From JAVVPL01 sp036655775 (GTDB taxonomy: Bacteria > Bacteroidota > Bacteroidia > Bacteroidales > P3), in assembly GCA_036655775.1 (NCBI GenBank), contig JAVVPL010000060.1:1-12418 (forward strand): a stretch of DNA of 12,418 nucleotides. The letters run 5' to 3'. This document shows positions 6,624 to 12,418 of the stretch, one piece after another. The position numbers were made by a program, and so were the translations under genes. The number at the start of each line of letters is the position of its first letter. Within the stretch, counting starts at the first letter, position 1. The notes under the pieces were generated by a model. The model worked only from the letters and a program-made list of their open reading frames with translations, searched no databases and had not been told where the DNA came from.

Positions 6624-7706
6624 TTAAAAAAAACGTTTAAATGGACTTAATAAATATTCTATAAATCGGTAAATACCAGGAATGTCTTGCCATTTTTCAT
6701 AATTAAACTGCACACTTTGGGCTTCGGTGCCTTGGAGATGGGCATCTAAAAGAGTGATAATTTCTTTATGCTCACCGCAGAGCATAATTTCGTATTGATA
6801 TCTAAAACTTCGATAATCGAAGTTGGAAGACCCTATCATAAAATACTTATTATCACAAAGTAAACATTTTGCATGTAAATTGTCAGGTTTGTAAAAACGC
6901 CATTCAATACCCGCTTTATATAAAGGACCCAAGTATTTGTTACGTAACAAGTCAATGGTACGCATATCCGAATTAAAGGGAATATATACGATTACTTTGA
7001 CTCCTCTTTGTGCTGCCATAATCAAAGCCTTGCGAAATTTACTACTAGGCAGAAAATAAGGCGTTTCCAAACGGATTTCATGTTTGGCATGGCCTATCAT
7101 ATTCATTGCTTGTGAACGAATTTTTTGAAAATAGACCGAGGGCGTATCTTGTATAATGGTGAAACCTTCACTATGTAAATTTTCAATACGTTCAAAAGGC
7201 ACACTGTCGTAGAGTTTGTAGAGTTGAAAACTTTGATTGAAGGCTTTGGTCAAGCATAAGCAAAGATCGCCTTCTAAACGAAGATTCAATTCTCTCCAAC
7301 TTAATGAATATGCAGATAAATTAGAGGAACCCACATAACTAATTTTGCCGTCAATCAATAGTAATTTTTGGTGATTACGAGTGTGGTTTTTATCAAAAAT
7401 ATTAGAAATAAAAAATTTCAGTTTTTTGAAATAACGAACTTGCGCACCCGCTTCGATCAATTCATTAAAAAAACCTTCATAGACATTGGTGCCATAAGCA
7501 TCTAATAAAAGGCGAACTGTAAGTCCTTCTTTGCACTTACGCAAGAGTGCTTCTCTAAATCGTTTGCCAATTGCATCTTCGGCAAAACGATAGGTTTCCA
7601 AATAAATACTATGTTTAGCATTGAGAATATCGTCTATCATTGCGGTAAATAATAGTAAATTATCATCATATAGACGAGGGGCAAGTGTGTTTGAGTAGGG
7701 GCGCAT
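6624..7706 (-). CDS. Cardiolipin synthase-like protein, phospholipase D superfamily
   Basis: The 360-residue protein has two complete HKD motifs, as in bacterial cardiolipin synthases and other PLD phosphatidyltransferases. The first is in NHQKLLLIDGKISYVGSSNL (His112, Lys114, Asp119). The second is in HAKCLLCDNKYFMIGSSNFD (His278, Lys280, Asp285). The GSSN tails and LETYRF / LETPYFLP strands are also typical. Unlike ClsA it has no N-terminal membrane helices, so it resembles the ClsB/YbhO type and probably binds the inner membrane peripherally through its basic, aromatic C-terminus (LLSPFKRFF). The expected reaction is condensation of phospholipids to cardiolipin; a different phosphodiester substrate cannot be excluded. 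Its ATG overlaps the TAA of the lipoprotein gene by one base (TAATG), which suggests translational coupling. Confidence 0.88.
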   Translation of the reverse strand: MRPYSNTLAPRLYDDNLLLFTAMIDDILNAKHSIYLETYRFAEDAIGKRFREALLRKCKEGLTVRLLLDAYGTNVYEGFFNELIEAGAQVRYFKKLKFFISNIFDKNHTRNHQKLLLIDGKISYVGSSNLSAYSLSWRELNLRLEGDLCLCLTKAFNQSFQLYKLYDSVPFERIENLHSEGFTIIQDTPSVYFQKIRSQAMNMIGHAKHEIRLETPYFLPSSKFRKALIMAAQRGVKVIVYIPFNSDMRTIDLLRNKYLGPLYKAGIEWRFYKPDNLHAKCLLCDNKYFMIGSSNFDYRSFRYQYEIMLCGEHKEIITLLDAHLQGTEAQSVQFNYEKWQDIPGIYRFIEYLLSPFKRFF

Positions 7707-8539
7707 TAGTCAAAAAGTTTTAAGTTTGATTTAAACACATTTTTTAAAGAACTCATTGGGAGCGTTATCGTGATAGCTCCCGTAGACCAAGGAGCAATTT
7801 CATAAGGAGCATAAGCTAATTCTAAACCTTTGGAGGTAAATCCCATTAAAGAGGGCATAGGTAAATCGGCCAATTCAACAAATAGGGTGGTTTGCTCAGT
7901 AGTTGCATTGAGGGGAAGTGCGCGTTGACGACAAAATTCTTTGCGAGCCAAATCCATCAAAGCAAGCGTATCTTGAACAAAGGGCGCTAACTCAAAAAGT
8001 TTGCTATCTACACGAAAAAAATTGAGAAAACGGGCATCAAACATCCCATGTGCCCCACCTGTAAACGCATAGGATTGAATATAAATGGACACAATCTTAT
8101 CATTATAAAACGCCTTCCATTGGCTGGATATTTGATAAGGGATGATAAAATCTACTTTATTTTCATTGGGCTGAGGGCTTACAAAGTCGGTGGCCCAACG
8201 GATGTATGCCTCTTTCAATTGCTTAGGATTGTCGATACCTTGTTTCATCTCCAAGGTAAACTTGTCGGAAGTAGGAACGACTTGTGCCATGACAACACAA
8301 ATGTCACGATTGATTTTGTGAATTAAAGAATTAGATTGGGTCGAAGTGTCAATTTGAGGAAAATCCATTTTAATATCGATATCACCCTTTAGATAGCTTA
8401 TATTTTTATTCTGAATACTTAGTTTTGCATGGGGGGACTCAAGGAAATAATTACAAGCAGGTAAAAAAGTTAAAATATAGAGTATAAGAAATATAGGAAG
8501 TATTTTGTGCAAAAATACATGCGTGTAAATACGTTTCAT
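7706..8539 (-). CDS. Predicted lipoprotein with DUF3298 (PdaC/RsiV-like) domain
   Basis: The product (277 residues from the preferred start) begins MKRIYTHVFLHKILPIFLIL and ends its signal sequence in the lipobox LPAC, so Cys29 would be lipidated and the protein exported. Counting from the upstream ATG at 8560 the Cys is residue 36; I prefer the ATG at 8539 because it gives a normal basic n-region. The exported part contains an N-terminal stretch of DUF4163 type and the hallmark SYAFTGGAHG of DUF3298 domains, as found in PdaC- and RsiV-like envelope proteins. An FxLxxLF-like segment (SKLFELAPFV) follows, also usual for the family. The ligand or enzymatic role is unknown. It is first in the minus-strand run, and its stop codon overlaps the start of the cardiolipin synthase gene. 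Confidence 0.82.
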   Translation of the reverse strand: MKRIYTHVFLHKILPIFLILYILTFLPACNYFLESPHAKLSIQNKNISYLKGDIDIKMDFPQIDTSTQSNSLIHKINRDICVVMAQVVPTSDKFTLEMKQGIDNPKQLKEAYIRWATDFVSPQPNENKVDFIIPYQISSQWKAFYNDKIVSIYIQSYAFTGGAHGMFDARFLNFFRVDSKLFELAPFVQDTLALMDLARKEFCRQRALPLNATTEQTTLFVELADLPMPSLMGFTSKGLELAYAPYEIAPWSTGAITITLPMSSLKNVFKSNLKLFD

Positions 8540-8585
8540 TTTGGGATTATTTGCTTGCAATGATAGTCTAAATTTGTTATAAAAA

Positions 8586-8593
8586 CAAAGTTA
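8586..8593 (-). promoter_or_regulatory. Candidate -7 element for the minus-strand operon
   Basis: On the minus strand this reads TAACTTTG, a match to TAnnTTTG and identical to the selD element. It lies 46 bases upstream of the preferred lipoprotein start at 8539. The -33 region (about 8613-8616) is not a clear TTTG. It would drive the six-gene run ending at 2841. Confidence 0.5.
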
Positions 8594-8638
8594 CGTGATT
8601 TTTTTGATATTTCAGCCTTTAAATTCATTAAAATTATG

Positions 8639-8646
8639 TAAATTTG
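8639..8646 (+). promoter_or_regulatory. Candidate -7 element for the hydrolase operon
   Basis: TAAATTTG matches the TAnnTTTG consensus. Transcription would start near 8652, almost exactly at the first copy of the 30-bp repeat, leaving a leader of about 110 nt before the ATG at 8764. No clean TTTG is seen in the -33 region. It faces the minus-strand element at 8586-8593 with 45 bases between, so the two upstream boxes would occupy the same stretch. Confidence 0.45.
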
Positions 8647-8650
8647 CTAT

Positions 8651-8680
8651 CTATTTATTAAAATTATTACGTATGAAACG
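8651..8680 (+). repeat. 30-bp direct repeat, copy 1
   Basis: This copy (CTATTTATTA ... GTATGAAACG) is identical over all 30 bases to 8742-8771, 91 bases away start to start. It contains an ATGAAACG start context that leads only to a five-codon frame (MKRT, then TGA). It is probably a duplicated version of the real start region or a decoy. Confidence 0.95.
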
Positions 8681-8741
8681 AACATGAGCTCAAACTCTCA
8701 AGTAAGAGTATGAAAATAAACCTCATGGAGTTCCATACGCC

Positions 8742-8771
8742 CTATTTATTAAAATTATTACGTATGAAACG
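8742..8771 (+). repeat. 30-bp direct repeat, copy 2
   Basis: This is the second identical copy. Its ATGAAACG at 8764 opens a perfect signal peptide in the hydrolase frame, so this copy carries the functional start codon. The bases on each side (C before, T after) differ from those of copy 1, so the identity ends sharply at 30 bases. Confidence 0.95.
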
Positions 8772-10176
8772 TTTTATCTTTTTGAATATATGTTTGTGGG
8801 GTCTGTGTTATTTTTCTATTGCACAAGATATCACGGGTGTTTGGATGGGCACACTTAGGGTGCAGAATACAGAACTTCGCTTAGTATTACATATTAATCT
8901 ATCAGGAATGGGGTATATAGCCACTATGGATAGTCCAGATCAAGGAGTATATGGAATTAAAGTAGAAACCATTATAATGAAAGATTCTTTACTAAGTCTC
9001 AAAATCCCTAAATTATATATGGAATACAAAGGACGATATTTGAGTCAAGATAAAATAAAAGGGCAATTTAAACAAAATGGGATATTAATTCCTTTGGTTT
9101 TGGAGCGAAGTACAAGCACCGATTTGACAAAAACACAAGTTCTTCGTCCACAAACACCAGTTAAGCCATATCCCTATTATAATGAAGAGGTCGTATTCGA
9201 CAATACAGAAGCAAATATACATTTAGCAGGGACCTTAAGTTTACCTCATAAAGAAGGAGGGTGTCCTGCGGTAATTTTAATTAGTGGCAGTGGAGCTCAA
9301 AATCGAGATGAAGAAGTGTTTGGCCATAAGCCTTTTGAAGTTATAGCCGATTATTTGACTAGAAATGGTATTGCCGTTTTACGGTATGATGATAGAGGGG
9401 TGGGACAATCTACAGGTCAGTTTGAAGGAGCCACATCATTTGATTTTGCTAGCGACGTGAAAGCCGCGCTCAAATATTTAAAATCAAGAAAAGAAATCAA
9501 TGCCAAACAAATAGGTTTGATAGGTCATAGTGAAGGCGGTTTGATTGCACCATTGGTAGCCGTGGATTATAAGGAGGTGTGTTTCTTAGTATTGTTGGCT
9601 GGACCTGGTTTGCCAGGTGGCGATATACTGTTGCAGCAACAAGCTTTGATAGGACATGAGCAAGGGATGAGTGATAGTCTGATTGCACAAAACAAAAAAT
9701 GGCATACAATTATTTTTGATCATATCAAAAATACAAAAGACCCTAAAGTATTGGAGCAAGTTATCATTGCACTTGTGCACGAATATGCAAACACCCAAAT
9801 GCCCTTAGATAGTATGGATGCGCAACAAGTGGAGGATATACTTAATAGACAAATACGAAATATCTTAAATCCATGGATGTTGAATTTTATCAAATATGAT
9901 CCTTCCGTAGTTTTACAAAAAATAAAATGTCCCATATTGGCTTTAAATGGAGAAAAAGATTTACAAATAGCGCCTAAAGAAAATTTAGCAGCCATCAAAA
10001 AAGCCTTAAAAAAGGCTAAGAATAAAAACGTAACCATACAAGAACTTCCCAACTTAAACCATTTATTTCAAGAATGTAGCAGTGGTAATCCTGCAAAATA
10101 TAGAGAAATAGAACAAACTTTTTCGCCTAAAGCACTTCAAATTATATCCGATTGGATACAAAAACAAATAAAATAA
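8764..10176 (+). CDS. Secreted alpha/beta hydrolase
   Basis: The preferred product is 470 residues. It begins MKRFIFLNICLWGLCYFSIA, a clear signal peptide with cleavage expected after SIAQ, so it acts in the periplasm or outside. An in-frame ATG at 8710 would add 18 residues that spoil the signal peptide; I reject it. After the signal peptide an about 100-residue beta-rich domain (ITGVWMGTLR ... IPLVLER) precedes the alpha/beta hydrolase domain. Numbered from 8764, the oxyanion segment is SGSGAQNRDE, the nucleophile elbow GHSEGG carries Ser256, the acid is Asp399 in NGEKDLQIAP, and the base is His433 in LNHLFQ. The YDDRGVGQSTG segment is typical of this esterase/acyl-peptidase-like group common in Bacteroidota. 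The substrate is unknown. It is separated from the HAD gene by one base, so the two are co-transcribed. Confidence 0.9.
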   Translation: MKRFIFLNICLWGLCYFSIAQDITGVWMGTLRVQNTELRLVLHINLSGMGYIATMDSPDQGVYGIKVETIIMKDSLLSLKIPKLYMEYKGRYLSQDKIKGQFKQNGILIPLVLERSTSTDLTKTQVLRPQTPVKPYPYYNEEVVFDNTEANIHLAGTLSLPHKEGGCPAVILISGSGAQNRDEEVFGHKPFEVIADYLTRNGIAVLRYDDRGVGQSTGQFEGATSFDFASDVKAALKYLKSRKEINAKQIGLIGHSEGGLIAPLVAVDYKEVCFLVLLAGPGLPGGDILLQQQALIGHEQGMSDSLIAQNKKWHTIIFDHIKNTKDPKVLEQVIIALVHEYANTQMPLDSMDAQQVEDILNRQIRNILNPWMLNFIKYDPSVVLQKIKCPILALNGEKDLQIAPKENLAAIKKALKKAKNKNVTIQELPNLNHLFQECSSGNPAKYREIEQTFSPKALQIISDWIQKQIK

Positions 10177-10177
10177 T

Positions 10178-10828
10178 ATGCCTTTTTCAACTTTTATTTT
10201 TGATTTAGATGGCACTTTGGCCAATACACAATTAGATTTGGCAAATGCTATGAATCGAGTGTTAAGTAAACATGGATACCCCTTGCATAGCGCTGAAGAA
10301 TATAAATATTTAGTAGGCAAAGGTTTGCGCAACTTAGTTAAGGGGGCCTTACCCTTACAAGTACAAAATTCTACGAATATTACACTTTGTCTAGATGAAA
10401 TGATGGCGGATTATGGGCACAATTATTTGATTGATACCCATATTTACGATGGCATAGGCGAAGTCTTAGACTGTTTACAAGCAAAAGGAGTCAAAGTGGG
10501 GGTGCTTTCCAATAAAGCGGATGCAATTACGCAAAAAATAATAAAAGAATTATTTGCTAAATGGACTTTTGATTTAATACTAGGTTTAAGTGAAGCTTTT
10601 CCGCGTAAACCCAAAGCAGATAGTATTTTATATATGTGTAAACAAATGGGAGTTAAGCCTCAAGATGTTTTATATTTAGGCGATTCTGGAGTTGATATGG
10701 AATTAGCGATCAATGCCAATATATATGGGGTAGGGGTGCTTTGGGGATTTCGTACTGCAGAAGAGCTCAAACAAAATGGAGCCAAAGAGTTGATTGAGAC
10801 CCCTAAAGAAATTTTAAAATATCTGTAA
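10178..10828 (+). CDS. gph: HAD-family phosphatase, phosphoglycolate phosphatase-like
   Basis: The 216-residue protein has all four HAD motifs: FIFDLDGTL with nucleophile Asp9 and acid Asp11, VLSNKAD with Ser111, RKPKAD with Lys144 as the likely motif III lysine, and YLGDSGVDMELA with Asp169 and Asp173. An alpha-helical cap (about 16-85) between motifs I and II, with ANAMNRVLSKHGYP and LVGKGLRNLVKGAL, is like Gph and the related PpaX. Gph removes phosphate from 2-phosphoglycolate produced in DNA repair; other small phosphate esters are possible, so the symbol is tentative. The ATG follows the hydrolase TAA after one base, and cinA begins 11 bp after its stop, consistent with one operon. Confidence 0.88.
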   Translation: MPFSTFIFDLDGTLANTQLDLANAMNRVLSKHGYPLHSAEEYKYLVGKGLRNLVKGALPLQVQNSTNITLCLDEMMADYGHNYLIDTHIYDGIGEVLDCLQAKGVKVGVLSNKADAITQKIIKELFAKWTFDLILGLSEAFPRKPKADSILYMCKQMGVKPQDVLYLGDSGVDMELAINANIYGVGVLWGFRTAEELKQNGAKELIETPKEILKYL

Positions 10829-10839
10829 AATAAAATAAT

Positions 10840-11388
10840 ATGCGATGTGTAATTATCTCCATAGGAGATGAACTCCTTATTGGACAAGTAGTAAATACGA
10901 ATGCTTCTTGGATGGGGCAAGCTTTGAATGATATTGGCATCAAGTTGGATACCGTTTTGACCATAGGTGATACCGAAGAGGATATTTGTCAAGCGATCAA
11001 ACTGTCGATTAAACATAGTCAACTTATTTTGATAACGGGAGGTTTAGGACCTACTAAAGACGATATNNNNNNNNNNAATAAAGCATTATTTGCCTCTAGA
11101 GGATATCCGATGACAGAAATCAACCGCCAACAAGCGTTTATTCCCGCTTGTTGTGAAGTGATTTACAATACGTGTGGAACCGCTCCAGGGATGTGGTTTA
11201 CACAAGATGGCACCATTATCGTTTCTATGCCTGGCGTGCCTTATGAAATGAAAAAAATGATGGAGTTGGATATACTACCTCGCTTAAAGGCTTTGATAGG
11301 TAATGATTGTATACTTCATCAAACCATTATGACTCATGGATTAGGGGAGTCGTGTATCTCGGATAAAATTTCGGTTTGGGAAGATTAA
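10840..11388 (+). CDS. cinA: CinA N-terminal domain (ends at in-frame TAA; contains assembly gap)
   Basis: This is the first part of a two-domain CinA. The N-terminal domain (COG1058, MoeA/MogA-like) is associated with ADP-ribose and NAD-derivative hydrolysis. It begins MRCVIISIGDELLIGQVVNT and has the signature ITGGLGPTKDD (65-75). Ten N interrupt it right after that signature (11067-11076); by comparison with recalled family members roughly 25 residues are missing, and the frame is kept. It resumes with ALFASRGYPMTEINRQQA, GTAPGMWF and SMPGVPYEMKKMM, all typical. The frame then meets TAA at 11386-11388 after SVWED, exactly where homologs continue. The same frame resumes at once with LPPEFKLAYLPEPG. 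The stop is therefore internal to a normally single gene spanning 10840-12027, and is either a sequence error or a nonsense mutation. Confidence 0.88.
   Translation: MRCVIISIGDELLIGQVVNTNASWMGQALNDIGIKLDTVLTIGDTEEDICQAIKLSIKHSQLILITGGLGPTKDDXXXXNKALFASRGYPMTEINRQQAFIPACCEVIYNTCGTAPGMWFTQDGTIIVSMPGVPYEMKKMMELDILPRLKALIGNDCILHQTIMTHGLGESCISDKISVWED
11067..11076. other. Assembly gap (10 N) inside cinA
   Basis: Ten N follow the GGLGPTKDD motif. Reading frame is kept across the placeholder, but the protein is short of the segment that normally joins TKDDI to the ALFASRG region, so the true gap is probably tens of bases longer. Confidence 0.9.
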
Positions 11389-11406
11389 TTACCTCCAGAA
11401 TTTAAA

Positions 11407-12027
11407 TTGGCCTATTTACCCGAGCCTGGTATTTTGCGTTTACGTCTTACCGCAATAGGCAAGGATGAAAAGCGTTTGCGAGAAAGAATGCAACAAAAAA
11501 TAGAGATCCTATCCACTTATATTTCCGAATATATTTATTCATACAAAGATGAATCCTTGCAAGAAGTAGTGTTTGCGCTTTTAAAAGCCAAAGGACAAAG
11601 TTTGTCCACAGCCGAAAGTTGTACGGGAGGGTATATTTCGCACTTGATTACTTCTATTGCTGGAAGTTCTACTGTTTTCAAAGGTGGAATAGTGGCGTAT
11701 AGTAATGAAATCAAGCAAAAGATTTTAGGGGTGGATGCCCAGATATTAAATGCGTACGGAGCCGTAAGTGAAGAAACGGTACGGGCTATGGCCCAAGGAG
11801 CACGACAAAATCTAGGTTCCGATTTTTCTATTGCCGTATCAGGAATTGCGGGTCCAGCGGGAGGAAGCTTGGAAAAGCCCGTAGGTACAGTATGGATTGC
11901 CGTTGCTAATGAAAAAGAAACACAAAGTAAATGTTTTACCTTTGGAGATAACCGAGAACGGAATATCATACGAGCAAGTTGTGCCGCTTTGAATATGTTA
12001 CGTTTGATGTTACTTAAAACGGCTTGA
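11407..12027 (+). CDS. pncC: CinA C-terminal domain, nicotinamide-nucleotide amidase (PncC)
   Basis: The frame is open directly after the TAA at 11386-11388 and carries the rest of CinA. The PncC domain (COG1546) deamidates nicotinamide mononucleotide to nicotinate mononucleotide in NAD salvage. It shows STAESCTGG (11608-11631, with the catalytic serine), IAGSSTVFKGGIVAYSN, AYGAVSEETVRAMA and SGIAGPAGGSLEKPVGTVWIA, all intact to a TGA at 12025-12027. The TTG at 11407 is only a nominal start: it lies inside the conserved KLAYLPEPG linker. If the stop were real, a stand-alone PncC could begin at the in-frame ATG at 11488, which follows a purine-rich GAGAAAGA. I think it more likely that this is the second half of one 10840-12027 gene. 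Confidence 0.85.
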   Translation: MAYLPEPGILRLRLTAIGKDEKRLRERMQQKIEILSTYISEYIYSYKDESLQEVVFALLKAKGQSLSTAESCTGGYISHLITSIAGSSTVFKGGIVAYSNEIKQKILGVDAQILNAYGAVSEETVRAMAQGARQNLGSDFSIAVSGIAGPAGGSLEKPVGTVWIAVANEKETQSKCFTFGDNRERNIIRASCAALNMLRLMLLKTA

Positions 12028-12041
12028 TACAAATTTTAACC

Positions 12042-12418
12042 ATGGAAAATCCAAGTGCATTTCAAATCAAAAAACATTTATTTTCCATTGCCAATCCCGA
12101 AAAAGCAAATTCACTCCCTTATTTTTTTAAGACAGGGGTAGGGCAATATGGAGAAGGAGACCAATTTATAGGGGTGATGATACCTCAACAACGAGCTTTA
12201 GTAAAACAATACGGAAGTCTTTCTTTGGAAGAGATACAAAAATTATTGAAAGAATCCTATCATGAATGTCGGATGATTGGCCTTTTATTTTTGGTTTCCG
12301 CTTTTAAAAATGCGAAAGCAGAAGGTGGAAAAAATGAAATTTTTGAATTTTACATTCAACAATTTCAGTACATTAACAATTGGGATTTAGTCGATTTAAG
12401 TTGTCCGAATATTGTGGG
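12042..12418 (+). CDS. AlkD-like DNA alkylation repair protein (3' end beyond window)
   Basis: An open frame begins at ATG 12042, 14 bases after the cinA stop, and runs for 125 codons to the window edge. The fragment starts MENPSAFQIKKHLFSIANPE and continues with FFKTGVGQYGEGDQFIGV, the N-terminus of the HEAT-like repeat DNA alkylation repair family (PF08713). IQQFQYINNWDLVDLSCPNI includes Trp114 and Asp118, spaced like Trp109 and Asp113 that line the lesion site of Bacillus cereus AlkD. The family excises N3- and N7-alkylated purines without base flipping; the catalytic arginine region lies outside the window. It may share the hydrolase-gph-cinA operon. Confidence 0.9.
   Translation, partial: MENPSAFQIKKHLFSIANPEKANSLPYFFKTGVGQYGEGDQFIGVMIPQQRALVKQYGSLSLEEIQKLLKESYHECRMIGLLFLVSAFKNAKAEGGKNEIFEFYIQQFQYINNWDLVDLSCPNIV

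Noticed and set aside
8710..8763. Upstream start for the alpha/beta hydrolase at 8710
   Set aside because: The extra 18 residues (MKINLMEFHTPYLLKLLR) would sit before a perfect signal peptide that starts at 8764, in the same MKR context as the repeat.
9497..10332. Several minus-strand open frames opposite the hydrolase and gph genes
   Set aside because: They overlap each other and lie antisense to strongly supported genes, with no recognisable motifs or start signals.
11386..11388. TAA read as an amino acid (alternative code or programmed readthrough)
   Set aside because: TAA ends most other genes in the window (DUF1015, selD, mazG, the hydrolase, gph), and no readthrough signal is apparent. 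A sequence error or mutation is simpler.
11535..12032. 165-codon minus-strand open frame opposite the PncC domain
   Set aside because: It is the reverse-strand shadow of conserved PncC coding sequence, with no recognisable domain.
1..12418. Mobile element, CRISPR array, tRNA or rRNA gene, or defence/toxin system
   Set aside because: No transposase or integrase, no regularly spaced repeats and no cloverleaf or rRNA sequence were seen. MazG here is the housekeeping pyrophosphohydrolase, with no mazE/mazF pair beside it.

Overview
The window looks like ordinary housekeeping chromosome from an AT-rich Bacteroidota (Bacteroidetes) bacterium, taken from a draft assembly. Three things suggest the phylum. 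Upstream regions carry the Bacteroidota -7 promoter element TAnnTTTG, once with a well-spaced TTTG -33 box. Start codons sit in A/T-rich sequence without clear GGAGG ribosome sites. The gene set (DUF1015 protein, Cys-type SelD, PepD, two-domain CinA, AlkD-like protein) fits. Two runs of exactly 10 N (4333-4342 and 11067-11076) are assembly gaps, and both fall inside genes.

Layout. At 1-111 there is the possible 3' end of a plus-strand gene, then a hairpin terminator shared with the converging DUF1015 gene (182-1435, minus). A 393-bp intergenic region (1436-1828) holds the DUF1015 promoter, an inverted repeat in its leader and a candidate selD promoter. selD (1829-2893, plus) converges on, and overlaps by 53 bp, the last gene of a six-gene minus-strand run. 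In transcription order that run is: DUF3298-type lipoprotein (8539-7706), cardiolipin synthase/PLD-like protein (7706-6624), pepD (6565-5099), a family 9 glycosyltransferase (5094-4145, broken by the first N gap), mazG (4135-3290) and an acidic protein of unknown function (3272-2841). Spacing is tight (1-bp overlap, then 58, 4, 9 and 17 bp), so most of it is probably one operon.

A divergent promoter region (about 8561-8763) separates this run from a plus-strand run: a secreted alpha/beta hydrolase (8764-10176), a phosphoglycolate-phosphatase-like HAD hydrolase (10178-10828), cinA (10840-12027, with an N gap and an in-frame TAA) and the start of an AlkD-like DNA glycosylase gene (12042 to the window end). 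The region before the hydrolase contains a perfect 30-bp direct repeat that duplicates the hydrolase's start-codon context.

Functionally the genes cover metabolite repair and nucleotide clean-up (mazG, cinA/pncC, gph-like), envelope building (cardiolipin synthase, GT9, two exported proteins), dipeptide breakdown, selenophosphate supply and DNA repair. I found no mobile element, CRISPR array, RNA gene or convincing new multi-gene system. The points most worth checking are the cinA stop codon (probably a sequence error), the mis-sized gap in the glycosyltransferase, the duplicated start region before the hydrolase, and the ParB/sulfiredoxin-like motif of the DUF1015 protein.
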